NCBI GenBank assembly: GCA_017303755.1
Contig: JAFLBS010000001.1
Location: 496,001-560,000, forward strand
Direction: 5' to 3'
Origin: Flavobacteriales bacterium
GTDB taxonomy: Bacteria; Bacteroidota; Bacteroidia; Flavobacteriales; Flavobacteriaceae
Length of the DNA: 64,000 nucleotides
The translations under genes and the position numbers were made by a program. The notes beneath the pieces are model-generated. The model was not told the origin of the DNA. It worked only from the letters and a program-made list of their open reading frames with translations, and searched no databases. Every line of letters begins with the position of its first letter. Position 1 is the stretch's first letter. Shown here piece by piece: positions 8,960 to 17,271 of the stretch.

Positions 8960-9325
8960 ATGCAATCTACTCAATCCGACTTTTTACCGATCCTAATGCA
9001 AGCTGGTTTAGCCATTGGGTTTGTTGTCCTAACCATTATCGGCTCTAGCTTTTTAGGTCCGAAACGCCACTCAAAAAACAAAGACAAAAACTTCGAATGT
9101 GGAATTGAATCGGTCGGAAACGCACGTATTCCATTTTCTGTAAAATATTTCTTGGTTGCCATTCTTTTCGTGCTTTTTGATGTGGAAGTTATTTTCTTAT
9201 ATCCTTGGGCAATCAATTTCAAAGAATTAGGAATGGAAGGAATGATCAAAATGGTCATTTTCATGGCATTGCTTTTAATTGGCTTCTTCTATATCATTAA
9301 GAAGAAAGCACTTGAATGGGAATAA
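8960..9325 (+). CDS. nuoA: NADH-quinone oxidoreductase subunit A
   Basis: 121 residues with three membrane helices (about 10-32, 65-85, 95-115). The conserved NuoA loop after helix 1 contains KNFECGIESVGNARIPFSVK, and the second helix has LFDVEVIFLYPWA, with acidic residues lining the quinone-site side. NuoA sits at the junction between the membrane arm and the hydrophilic arm of complex I. It is the first gene of the operon, directly after the promoter. Confidence 0.95.
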   Translation: MQSTQSDFLPILMQAGLAIGFVVLTIIGSSFLGPKRHSKNKDKNFECGIESVGNARIPFSVKYFLVAILFVLFDVEVIFLYPWAINFKELGMEGMIKMVIFMALLLIGFFYIIKKKALEWE

Positions 9326-9383
9326 TACTAATTACGACAAGCGAAAGCGAACTGATGAAATAATTTTAAATTACGAATTCAAA

Positions 9384-9929
9384 ATGAGTGATTCAAAACC
9401 AAATATGGTAGCTCCACCAGAAGGAGTAACAGGCGAAGGATTTTTCGCAACCAAACTAAACGATGTCGTAGGATTGGCTCGTGCCAATTCTCTTTGGCCT
9501 TTGCCTTTTGCTACTTCGTGTTGCGGAATCGAATTCATGGCCACAATGGCATCGCATTACGATTTAGCTCGTTTCGGTTCTGAGCGTGTGAGTTTTTCTC
9601 CTCGTCAGGCTGATATGCTAATGGTAATGGGAACTATTTCTAAAAAAATGGCTCCCATTTTACGTCAAGTATACGAGCAAATGTCAGAACCTCGTTGGGT
9701 TATCGCTGTTGGTGCTTGTGCTAGTTCAGGCGGAGTTTTTGACACGTATTCGGTACTTCAAGGAATAGACAAAGTAATTCCAGTAGACGTATACGTTCCG
9801 GGTTGTCCGCCACGACCAGAACAAATTGTTGATGGTGTAATGCAACTTCAGGAGTTGGTGAAAAACGAATCCGTTCGTCGTAGAAATTCACCTGAATACA
9901 AAGAATTATTAGCTTCTTATAACCTATAA
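9384..9929 (+). CDS. nuoB: NADH-quinone oxidoreductase subunit B
   Basis: 181 residues carrying the N2 4Fe-4S cluster next to the quinone site. The ligands are visible as the vicinal cysteines in FATSCCGIEF, one in VGACASSGG and one in VPGCPPRPEQ. ATG 9384 is chosen because it gives the typical short N-terminus MSDSKPN; the frame is open to 9279, but that overlaps nuoA and adds 35 residues of unlikely composition. It lies one base before nuoC. Confidence 0.96.
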   Translation: MSDSKPNMVAPPEGVTGEGFFATKLNDVVGLARANSLWPLPFATSCCGIEFMATMASHYDLARFGSERVSFSPRQADMLMVMGTISKKMAPILRQVYEQMSEPRWVIAVGACASSGGVFDTYSVLQGIDKVIPVDVYVPGCPPRPEQIVDGVMQLQELVKNESVRRRNSPEYKELLASYNL

Positions 9930-9930
9930 C

Positions 9931-10449
9931 ATGGCATTAGAAACCGCTTTTATACAAGAAAAATTAGCTCAAGAATTCGGCAATAATGTGCTGAATTTTG
10001 AAATGAAAAGAGATATTTTCACTCTCGAGGCAACTCCAAATACCATTCACGAAGTCATTCGCTTTTTAAAAGAACAAGAAGACTTAAACTTTCATTTTCT
10101 TACCGATTTAACTGGAATTCATTTTCCTGATAACGACGACGAACATCAGTTTGCCGTAGTATATCAATTGCATAATTGGGTGGAAAATGTTCGTATCAGA
10201 GTAAAAGTGTATTTGCCTGAAAATCCAGAAGTGAAAACGGTAACCGATCTTTTTCTTTCTGCTAATTGGATGGAAAGAGAAGCGTGGGATTTCTACGGAA
10301 TCAACTTCAATGGACACCCACAATTGAAACGTATTTTAAATATGGATGAAATGGTTTCTCATCCAATGCGAAAAGAATTCCCAATGGAAGACAGCGGAAG
10401 AACCGATAAAGACGATCGTTTCTTCGGAAGAACACCAGTTAACAGTTAA
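9931..10449 (+). CDS. nuoC: NADH-quinone oxidoreductase subunit C
   Basis: 172 residues, the 30-kDa subunit of the peripheral arm. The signature ...REAWDFYGINFNGHPQLKRIL is present around residues 110-140, followed by HPMRKEFPMED. NuoC is separate from NuoD, not fused as in enterics. Its ATG begins two bases after the nuoB stop, which suggests tight coupling. Confidence 0.95.
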   Translation: MALETAFIQEKLAQEFGNNVLNFEMKRDIFTLEATPNTIHEVIRFLKEQEDLNFHFLTDLTGIHFPDNDDEHQFAVVYQLHNWVENVRIRVKVYLPENPEVKTVTDLFLSANWMEREAWDFYGINFNGHPQLKRILNMDEMVSHPMRKEFPMEDSGRTDKDDRFFGRTPVNS

Positions 10450-10470
10450 ATAAATAATTCAACATTATAC

Positions 10471-11706
10471 ATGTCCGATTTATTATTACCACCAGAGCAT
10501 CGATATGCTAAAATCATAGAACAAACGCGCAACGAAGATGGTAGCGAACTTTCTATATTGAACTTGGGCCCAACGCATCCTGCCACTCACGGAATTTTCC
10601 AAAACATCTTATTGATGGATGGAGAACGTATTTTGGATGCTGAACCAACCATAGGATACATTCACCGTGCTTTCGAAAAAATTGCCGAAAATCGTCCGTT
10701 TTATCAAATCAATGTATTGACTGATCGTATGAACTATTGTTCATCGCCTATCAACAACATGGCTTGGTGGATGACCGTTGAAAAATTACTCAACATTGAA
10801 GTTCCAAAGCGCGCACAATATTTAAGAGTTATTGTAATGGAATTGGCTCGTATTGCTGATCACCTAATCTGTAACTCAATTTTAGGTGTTGACACTGGTG
10901 CTTATACTGGTTTCTTATATGTATTCCAATTCAGAGAAAAAATTTATGAAATCTACGAAGAAATTTGCGGTGCTCGTTTGACAACCAACATGGGAAGAAT
11001 TGGTGGTTTTGAAAGAGAATGGTCGGATGAAGCCTTCAAAAAATTAGATGTTTTCTTAACGGATTTCCCAATTGCTTGGAAAGAATTTGAAAACTTATTC
11101 GAACGCAATCGAATTTTTATTGATAGAACTGTAAATGTGGGTGCTATTTCGGCTGAACAAGCTATGGCTTACGGATTTACAGGTCCGAATTTACGTGCTG
11201 CTGGAGTTGATTACGACGTTCGTGTAGCACAACCGTATTCATCGTATGACGATTTTGAATTCATCGTTCCTGTTGGAAAATCTGGAGATACGTACGATCG
11301 TTTTTGTGTACGTAATGCTGAAGTTTGGGAAAGCATCAGCATCATCAAACAAGCCTTAGCAAAATTACCACAAGGTCCAATTCACGCTGATGTTCCCGAT
11401 TATTATTTACCTCCAAAAGAAGACGTTTACCATAATATGGAAAGCTTAATTTATCACTTTAAAATTGTGATGGGTGAAGTTCCAGTTCCAGTAGATGAAA
11501 TTTATCATGCTGTTGAAGGTGGAAATGGCGAATTAGGATTTTATTTAGTAACCGACGGAAGTAGAACTCCTTATCGTTTAAAATTTAGAAGACCTTGTTA
11601 CATCTATTACCAAGCGTATCCTGATATGATTAAAGGAGCAATGCTATCGGATGCTATCGTAATATTGTCAAGTTTAAATGTAATTGCAGGCGAATTAGAC
11701 GCTTAA
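10471..11706 (+). CDS. nuoD: NADH-quinone oxidoreductase subunit D
   Basis: 411 residues, the 49-kDa subunit derived from [NiFe]-hydrogenase large subunits; it forms the quinone-binding pocket with NuoB. Seen: the LGPTHPATHGIFQN loop with the catalytic His, the IGYIHRAFEKIAENR block, DRMNYCSSPINNM, and a C-terminal SDAIVILSSLNVIAGELDA. Length is typical. It is followed by a 94-base repeat-rich gap before nuoE, the longest gap in the operon. Confidence 0.96.
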   Translation: MSDLLLPPEHRYAKIIEQTRNEDGSELSILNLGPTHPATHGIFQNILLMDGERILDAEPTIGYIHRAFEKIAENRPFYQINVLTDRMNYCSSPINNMAWWMTVEKLLNIEVPKRAQYLRVIVMELARIADHLICNSILGVDTGAYTGFLYVFQFREKIYEIYEEICGARLTTNMGRIGGFEREWSDEAFKKLDVFLTDFPIAWKEFENLFERNRIFIDRTVNVGAISAEQAMAYGFTGPNLRAAGVDYDVRVAQPYSSYDDFEFIVPVGKSGDTYDRFCVRNAEVWESISIIKQALAKLPQGPIHADVPDYYLPPKEDVYHNMESLIYHFKIVMGEVPVPVDEIYHAVEGGNGELGFYLVTDGSRTPYRLKFRRPCYIYYQAYPDMIKGAMLSDAIVILSSLNVIAGELDA

Positions 11707-11709
11707 TTA

Positions 11710-11793
11710 ATGTATAATGTATATTGAAAAAAATGTATAATGCAAAAAGTATAATGTAAGACAATATACAGTTTACATTATACAATATACAGT
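11710..11793. repeat. Short tandem and inverted repeats between nuoD and nuoE
   Basis: Two tandem heptamers ATGTATA (11710-11723) are followed by ATGTATA and AGTATAATGTAA variants. The 12-mer ACAATATACAGT occurs at 11761-11772 and again at 11782-11793, a spacing of 21 bases (three times seven). GTATAATGTAA can also pair with TTACATTATAC. No open frame is present. Confidence 0.65.
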
Positions 11794-11800
11794 CAAAAAA

Positions 11801-12331
11801 ATGGAAAGATCACACATCAAACAAGAGATAAATATAACTGAACCGTTGATGGCTCGCATCAATGAATTGCTCAGTCATTATCCAGCAGATAAAAAGAAAT
11901 CGGCTTTATTGCCTGTTTTACATGAAGTTCAAGATGCTCACGACAACTGGCTGAGTATTGAATTACAAAACAAAGTAGCCGAAATTCTAGAAATTCAACC
12001 GATTGAAGTGTACGAAGTAGTGACTTTTTACACTATGTTTAATCAACGTCCAATCGGAAAATACATGTTTGAATTCTGTCAAACTTCGCCTTGTTGCCAA
12101 AACGGTGTAGAAGATTTGATGGATTACACCTGTAGTAAATTAGGCGTGAAAGTGGGTGAACCAACAGCTGACATGATGTTTGAGGTACGTGGTGTGGAAT
12201 GTTTAGGTGCTTGTGGCTATGCTCCAATGATGCAGTTGGGTGATTTCTACCAAGAACACTTAACACCTGAAAAAATAGATCAATTGATTGACGATTGCAA
12301 AGACGGAAAAATCACTTTACACGATAAATAA
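11801..12331 (+). CDS. nuoE: NADH-quinone oxidoreductase subunit E
   Basis: 176 residues, the 24-kDa subunit with a thioredoxin-like fold holding the N1a 2Fe-2S cluster. The ligands appear as CQTSPC (C-x4-C) and CLGAC (C-x3-C), followed by APMMQLGDFYQEHLTPEKID. NuoE belongs to the NADH-dehydrogenase module with NuoF and NuoG, so this complex is predicted to use NADH directly. Confidence 0.95.
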   Translation: MERSHIKQEINITEPLMARINELLSHYPADKKKSALLPVLHEVQDAHDNWLSIELQNKVAEILEIQPIEVYEVVTFYTMFNQRPIGKYMFEFCQTSPCCQNGVEDLMDYTCSKLGVKVGEPTADMMFEVRGVECLGACGYAPMMQLGDFYQEHLTPEKIDQLIDDCKDGKITLHDK

Positions 12332-12335
12332 TATC

Positions 12336-13703
12336 ATGGGAAGAAAAATATTATTAGAAAAAATCAATGTTCCAGGCATCAAAACCTATGAAGTGTATCG
12401 TCGTGAAGGCGGATATGCATCAGTAGAAAAAGCCTTGAAAAAAATGACGCCAGACGAAGTAGTTGAAGAAGTAAAAACTTCAGGACTTCGCGGTCGTGGT
12501 GGTGCAGGATTTCCAGCGGGAATGAAGTGGAGTTTTATCGATAAAAAATCGGGAAATCCTAGACATTTAGTGTGTAATGCTGACGAATCAGAACCAGGAA
12601 CTTTCAAAGATCGTTACTTAATGGAGTACATTCCTCACTTATTAATTGAAGGAATGATTACTTCTAGTTACGCTCTTGGCGCTAATTTATCATACATCTA
12701 CATTCGTGGAGAATACATGTGGGTGTACAAAATTTTAGAAAAAGCCATCGCCGAAGCAAAAGCTGCTGGTTGGTTAGGCAAAAATATATTAGGCTCGGGT
12801 TACGATTTGGATTTATACGTTCAAATTGGTGGTGGAGCTTACATCTGCGGTGAAGAAACAGCTTTAATCGAAAGTTTAGAAGGAAATCGAGGAAATCCAC
12901 GTTTGAAACCACCATTTCCTGCGGTAAAAGGTTTGTGGCAAAATCCAACTGTAGTAAATAACGTAGAAACCATTTCAGCTGTGCCTTGGATCATCAACAA
13001 TTCGGGTGCTGATTATGCCGGAATCGGAATTGGACGTTCTACTGGAACCAAATTAATTTCGGCTTCGGGGAACATCAAAAATCAAGGTGTTTTCGAAATT
13101 GAATTGGGAGTTTCAGTATACGAATTCATGAATTCTGACGAATATTGTGGTGGAATGCAAACAGATCGTCCGTTAAAGGCTTTAGTTCCTGGAGGAAGTT
13201 CGGTGCCGATTTTGCCTGCGAATTTAATATACAAAACTGCTGCTGGAGAAGATCGTTTGATGACGTATGAAAGTTTATCAGATGGCGGTTTCGCAACGGG
13301 TTCGATGTTGGGTTCAGGTGGATTTATTGTTTATGATGACCGAGCTTGTATCGTTCGAAATACTTGGAATTTTTCAAGATTCTATCACCATGAAAGTTGC
13401 GGACAATGTACACCATGCCGTGAAGGAACAGGTTGGTTGGAAAAAGTATTGTGGAGAATTGAAAACGGTCAAGGTCGCGAAGAAGATATTGAATTGTTGT
13501 GGAGCATCCAATCTAAAATCGAAGGAAATACAATTTGTCCATTAGGTGACGCGGCTTCATGGCCGGTTGCTGCAGCAATTCGTCATTTTAGAGATGAGTT
13601 TGAATACCACATTCGTTTCCCAGAAAAAATAAAAAATAGAGATCACTTTGTGGCTGAACCTTTTGAAAAAGTAAAGCATTTAGTAGCAAAGCAAACAGTA
13701 TAA
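12336..13703 (+). CDS. nuoF: NADH-quinone oxidoreductase subunit F
   Basis: 455 residues, the NADH- and FMN-binding subunit. Seen in order: the flavin-site glycine loop LRGRGGAGFPAGMKW, the NADH-site region IGGGAYICGEETALIES, and the N3 4Fe-4S ligands in CGQCTPCREG with a fourth Cys in GNTICPLGDAA. ATG 12336 is chosen; an upstream start at 12288 would add 16 residues inside nuoE. It is followed by an 85-base gap full of heptamer repeats. Confidence 0.96.
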   Translation: MGRKILLEKINVPGIKTYEVYRREGGYASVEKALKKMTPDEVVEEVKTSGLRGRGGAGFPAGMKWSFIDKKSGNPRHLVCNADESEPGTFKDRYLMEYIPHLLIEGMITSSYALGANLSYIYIRGEYMWVYKILEKAIAEAKAAGWLGKNILGSGYDLDLYVQIGGGAYICGEETALIESLEGNRGNPRLKPPFPAVKGLWQNPTVVNNVETISAVPWIINNSGADYAGIGIGRSTGTKLISASGNIKNQGVFEIELGVSVYEFMNSDEYCGGMQTDRPLKALVPGGSSVPILPANLIYKTAAGEDRLMTYESLSDGGFATGSMLGSGGFIVYDDRACIVRNTWNFSRFYHHESCGQCTPCREGTGWLEKVLWRIENGQGREEDIELLWSIQSKIEGNTICPLGDAASWPVAAAIRHFRDEFEYHIRFPEKIKNRDHFVAEPFEKVKHLVAKQTV

Positions 13704-13714
13704 TTTAAAAGTAC

Positions 13715-13778
13715 GAAGTTAGAAGTTGGAAGTTAGAAGTGATAACACTTAAACCTTTAAACTTTTAAACTTTTAAAC
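13715..13778. repeat. Heptamer tandem array between nuoF and nuoG
   Basis: Four consecutive heptamers GAAGTTA, GAAGTTG, GAAGTTA and GAAGTGA fill 13715-13742. They are followed by AAACCTTTAAACTTTTAAAC-type units of 7-8 bases up to about 13778. No coding potential is seen. Confidence 0.7.
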
Positions 13779-13788
13779 AATATAAATA

Positions 13789-14844
13789 ATGAAAGTAACC
13801 ATAGACGGTCAAGAAATTGAAGTAGCTCCAGGAACAACTATCCTGCAAGCGGCTCGTATGATTGGTGGAGAATCAGTTCCGCCAGCCATGTGTTATTATT
13901 CTAAACTAAAAGGAACAGGCGGAAAATGCCGTTGTTGTTTGGTGGATGTTACTAAAGGTAGCGAAGCCGATCCACGTCCGATGCCAAAACTAGTAGCATC
14001 TTGTGTAACAGGTTGTCAAGACGGAATGGAAGTGGCGAGTAAATCGTCGGAAAGAGTAACCGAAGCGCGCAAAGCCGTAACCGAATTTTTGTTAATCAAT
14101 CACCCATTAGATTGCCCAGTTTGTGATCAAGCAGGTGAATGTGATTTGCAAAATTTAAGTTTCGAACACGGAAAATCAGAAACGCGTTTCATAGAAGAAA
14201 AAAGAACTTTCGAACCCGAAGATATTGGTCCGTACATTCAATTGCACATGAACCGTTGTATTGTTTGTCAACGTTGTGTGGAAGTAGCTGATCAATTAAC
14301 TGATGGTCGTGTTCATGGAGTATTGAATCGTGGCGATCATTCACAAATTTCAACTTGTGTTTCAGCGGCTATTGACAATGAATTTTCTGGAAACATGATT
14401 GATGTTTGTCCGGTTGGAGCATTAACTGATAAAACCTTCCGATTCAAATCAAGAGTGTGGTTCAACAAACCGTTCAACGCACACAGAGAATGTACTACTC
14501 CGGGTTGTTGCGGAAAAACAACACTTTGGATGTTTGGTAACGAAATTCAACGTGTAACAGCTCGTAAAGACGAGTATCATGAAGTAGAAGATTTCATCTG
14601 TAATACCTGTCGTTTCGACAAAAAAGAGGTTTCGGATTGGGTAATTGAAGGTCCGCGTAAATTTGAAAAAGACTCGGTTATCAACCAAAATAATTATACT
14701 AGAAAATTAGATAAAGTTGTCATCGAAACTGAGAAAGGAATTCTTCAAGGTAGAGACATCGATCGTAAAAAAATCAGTATGGCTGAAATCGATTACAACG
14801 AAAAAATTGACGGTAGTAAACTAGAAAGCAACAACAATGGATAG
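13789..14844 (+). CDS. nuoG: NADH-quinone oxidoreductase subunit G, short form without the molybdopterin-like domain
   Basis: 351 residues, against roughly 680-910 in families with full-length NuoG. The N-terminal 2Fe-2S ferredoxin domain (about 1-100, with GGKCRCCLVD), the His-Cys3 cluster segment (HPLDCPVCDQAGECDLQ) and the next 4Fe-4S segment (CIVCQRC ... CPVGALT) are intact. A short C-terminal piece, ECTTPGCCGKTTLW ... FICNTCRFD, resembles the beginning of the molybdopterin-oxidoreductase Fe4S4 region, but the large domain is absent. There is no frameshift: the stop sits in the expected 8-base overlap with nuoH. The electron-transfer clusters needed between NuoF and NuoI remain. Confidence 0.93.
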   Translation: MKVTIDGQEIEVAPGTTILQAARMIGGESVPPAMCYYSKLKGTGGKCRCCLVDVTKGSEADPRPMPKLVASCVTGCQDGMEVASKSSERVTEARKAVTEFLLINHPLDCPVCDQAGECDLQNLSFEHGKSETRFIEEKRTFEPEDIGPYIQLHMNRCIVCQRCVEVADQLTDGRVHGVLNRGDHSQISTCVSAAIDNEFSGNMIDVCPVGALTDKTFRFKSRVWFNKPFNAHRECTTPGCCGKTTLWMFGNEIQRVTARKDEYHEVEDFICNTCRFDKKEVSDWVIEGPRKFEKDSVINQNNYTRKLDKVVIETEKGILQGRDIDRKKISMAEIDYNEKIDGSKLESNNNG

Positions 14845-15868
14845 TGGATTTATTATAGAGAAAAGTATTTTTATAGTAGCTGTTTTCGCTATCACAATGA
14901 TAATGGCGATGTATTCTACTTGGGCAGAACGTAAAGTAGCTGCTTTTTTACAAGATCGTGTAGGTCCGAATCGTGCTGGTTGGGGCGGATTATTGCAACC
15001 GCTAGCCGATGGTATGAAATTGTTTGCTAAAGAAGAATTCGAACCGAATACACCGAACCGATTTTTGTTCTTTGTTGGACCGGCGATTGCGATGAGCACG
15101 GCTTTGATGACCAGCGCAGTGATTCCGTGGGGCGACAAATTAGTAATGTTTGGAAGAACAGTTACGCTTCAAGCCACAGATATTGATGTTTCTTTATTGT
15201 ACATTTTCGGAGTAGTTTCTGTTGGTGTATACGGAATCATGATTGGTGGTTGGGCATCTAATAACAAGTTTTCATTAATGGGAGCGGTTCGTGCTGCTTC
15301 ACAAATGGTTTCGTACGAAGTAGCGATGGGATTATCTATTATCGCTTTGTTAATGATGACGGGAACATTGAGTCTAAAAGAAATTTCCGAACAACAAGCG
15401 GGAATGAACTGGAACGTATTCTACCAACCTGTCGGATTTTTAATCTTCTTGATTTGTGCTTTCGCAGAAACCAACCGAACACCTTTTGATTTAGCAGAAT
15501 GTGAATCGGAACTTATTGGTGGTTATCACACCGAATATTCATCCATGAAAATGGGATTCTATTTATTTGCTGAATACGCCAATATGTTCATCTCATCAGC
15601 CATTTTAGCCATCCTTTATTTTGGTGGATATAACTATCCTGGAATGAGTTGGGCGGTTGAAAATTGGGGAGTAAACATCGCGAATGTGCTTGGAATTGCA
15701 GTATTGTTTATCAAAATATGCGGATTCATTTTCTTCTACATGTGGATTCGTTGGACGATACCGCGTTTTAGATACGATCAATTGATGAATTTAGGTTGGA
15801 AGATATTAATTCCGCTTTCCATCATCAATATAGTTATAACAGGAATTTGCATTTTAGCTTTTAATTAA
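14837..15868 (+). CDS. nuoH: NADH-quinone oxidoreductase subunit H
   Basis: 343 residues with about eight membrane helices; NuoH joins the membrane arm to the quinone chamber. The conserved segments are AERKVAAFLQDRVGPNRAGWGGLLQPLADGMK-like near residue 35 and the acidic loop FAETNRTPFDLAECESELIGGYHTEYSS-like near 215. The start overlaps the end of nuoG by 8 bases. Confidence 0.96.
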   Translation: MDSGFIIEKSIFIVAVFAITMIMAMYSTWAERKVAAFLQDRVGPNRAGWGGLLQPLADGMKLFAKEEFEPNTPNRFLFFVGPAIAMSTALMTSAVIPWGDKLVMFGRTVTLQATDIDVSLLYIFGVVSVGVYGIMIGGWASNNKFSLMGAVRAASQMVSYEVAMGLSIIALLMMTGTLSLKEISEQQAGMNWNVFYQPVGFLIFLICAFAETNRTPFDLAECESELIGGYHTEYSSMKMGFYLFAEYANMFISSAILAILYFGGYNYPGMSWAVENWGVNIANVLGIAVLFIKICGFIFFYMWIRWTIPRFRYDQLMNLGWKILIPLSIINIVITGICILAFN

Positions 15869-15879
15869 GGAAAGAAATT

Positions 15880-16425
15880 ATGTCAACATCGATACAAAAT
15901 ATATCATTATCAGGTAGAAAAAAGCAGGTTTCTAATAAGGAAATGACTTTTTTAGAAAGAATGTACCTGATTGCAATTGTAAAAGGTTTGTGGATTACCA
16001 TTAAACACTTTTTCAGAAAAAAAGCAACGATTCATTATCCTGAACAAGTGCGACCATTCAGTCCAGTTTACCGCGGAAGACACATGTTGAAGCGCGATGA
16101 ACAAGGAAGAGAAAACTGTACTGCTTGTGGTTTGTGCGCACTTTCGTGTCCGGCAGAAGCCATTACCATGAAAGCTGAAGAACGCAAAAAAGGAGAAGAA
16201 CATTTGTACAGAGAAGAAAAATACGCTTCAATATACGAAATCAATATGTTGCGTTGCATTTTTTGCGGATTGTGTGAAGAAGCATGTCCGAAAGACGCTA
16301 TTTACCTGACTATTTCAAAAGAATTAGTTCCTGCAAGTTACGACCGCGAAGATTTCATTTTCGGAAAAGATAAATTAGTAATGCCACTCGAAATGGCAAT
16401 GGCAAATACTAAAAAACTGAATTAA
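15880..16425 (+). CDS. nuoI: NADH-quinone oxidoreductase subunit I
   Basis: 181 residues with two ferredoxin-type 4Fe-4S motifs, CTACGLCALSCP and CIFCGLCEEACP, which hold clusters N6a and N6b and pass electrons from NuoG to NuoB. The N-terminal part contains the amphipathic segment that docks on the membrane. Spacing to nuoH is 11 bases and to nuoJ 2 bases. Confidence 0.96.
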   Translation: MSTSIQNISLSGRKKQVSNKEMTFLERMYLIAIVKGLWITIKHFFRKKATIHYPEQVRPFSPVYRGRHMLKRDEQGRENCTACGLCALSCPAEAITMKAEERKKGEEHLYREEKYASIYEINMLRCIFCGLCEEACPKDAIYLTISKELVPASYDREDFIFGKDKLVMPLEMAMANTKKLN

Positions 16426-16427
16426 TT

Positions 16428-16943
16428 ATGTCAACAGCTCTTATCCTATTTTATATTTTATCTGCGGTAACCTTGTCGACTGCTTTTTTGACTATTTATA
16501 CAAGAAGACCAATTCACAGTGCAATTTACTTAGTGATTTGTTTCTTCTCGATTGCTGGTCATTATTTACTTTTTAACGCTCAGTTTTTAGCGATAGTGCA
16601 CGTAATTGTGTACTCGGGTGCAATTATGATTCTCTTCTTGTTTACCATCATGTTGATGAATTTGAATAAAGAAGACGAAGTTCATAAGCCAAGAATCAAG
16701 CGAATTGGTGCGATTACGATTTTCTGTCTTTTGTGTTTGGCTTTGATTGGCATTTTTGTCAATTCAAAACCAATTCCAGTAGATGATTATTATGTGTCTG
16801 GTGAAGACTACCAATCGATAAAAGTACTCGGAAAAGTATTGTTGAACGAATATATGGTTCCGTTTGAATATGCTTCCATCCTACTTTTAGTGGCGATGAT
16901 TGGAGCGGTATTATTGTCTAAAAAAGAAAAATCACAAGAATAA
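16428..16943 (+). CDS. nuoJ: NADH-quinone oxidoreductase subunit J
   Basis: 171 residues with five membrane helices. The helix 3 segment, [24 protein letters not shown]-like around residues 55-78, has the glycine-interrupted pi-bulge region typical of NuoJ. The gene lies between nuoI and nuoK, one base from the latter. Confidence 0.94.
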   Translation: MSTALILFYILSAVTLSTAFLTIYTRRPIHSAIYLVICFFSIAGHYLLFNAQFLAIVHVIVYSGAIMILFLFTIMLMNLNKEDEVHKPRIKRIGAITIFCLLCLALIGIFVNSKPIPVDDYYVSGEDYQSIKVLGKVLLNEYMVPFEYASILLLVAMIGAVLLSKKEKSQE

Positions 16944-16944
16944 A

Positions 16945-17265
16945 ATGAGTAATATTTTAAATGAAGTAGGCATCGAAAACTACTTATTCCTTTCAGTTCT
17001 TCTGTTCTGCATCGGAGTATTAGGAGTGTTGTACCGTAGAAATTCAATCATTGTTTTCATGTCAATTGAAATCATGTTGAACGCTGTCAATCTTTTATTT
17101 GTAGCCTTTTCTACCTATCATCAAGATTCAGAAGGACAAGTTTTTGTATTCTTTTCGATGGCAGTTGCTGCAGCCGAAGTTGCCGTAGGACTAGCGATTT
17201 TAGTAGCCGTATTTAGAAATATTGGTTCAATTGATATTTCGAAATTGAAAAATTTAAAAGGATAA
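16945..17265 (+). CDS. nuoK: NADH-quinone oxidoreductase subunit K
   Basis: 106 residues with three membrane helices. The two buried glutamates of the proton path are visible in [14 protein letters not shown] (helix 2) and [13 protein letters not shown] (helix 3). The protein is homologous to MrpC antiporter subunits. ATG 16945 is preferred over an upstream TTG at 16900 inside nuoJ, since it gives the normal family length. Confidence 0.95.
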   Translation: MSNILNEVGIENYLFLSVLLFCIGVLGVLYRRNSIIVFMSIEIMLNAVNLLFVAFSTYHQDSEGQVFVFFSMAVAAAEVAVGLAILVAVFRNIGSIDISKLKNLKG

Positions 17266-17271
17266 CCCAAA

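Noticed and set aside
13267-13545. A 92-residue open frame in nuoF
   Set aside because: It is a different frame within a clear NuoF protein.
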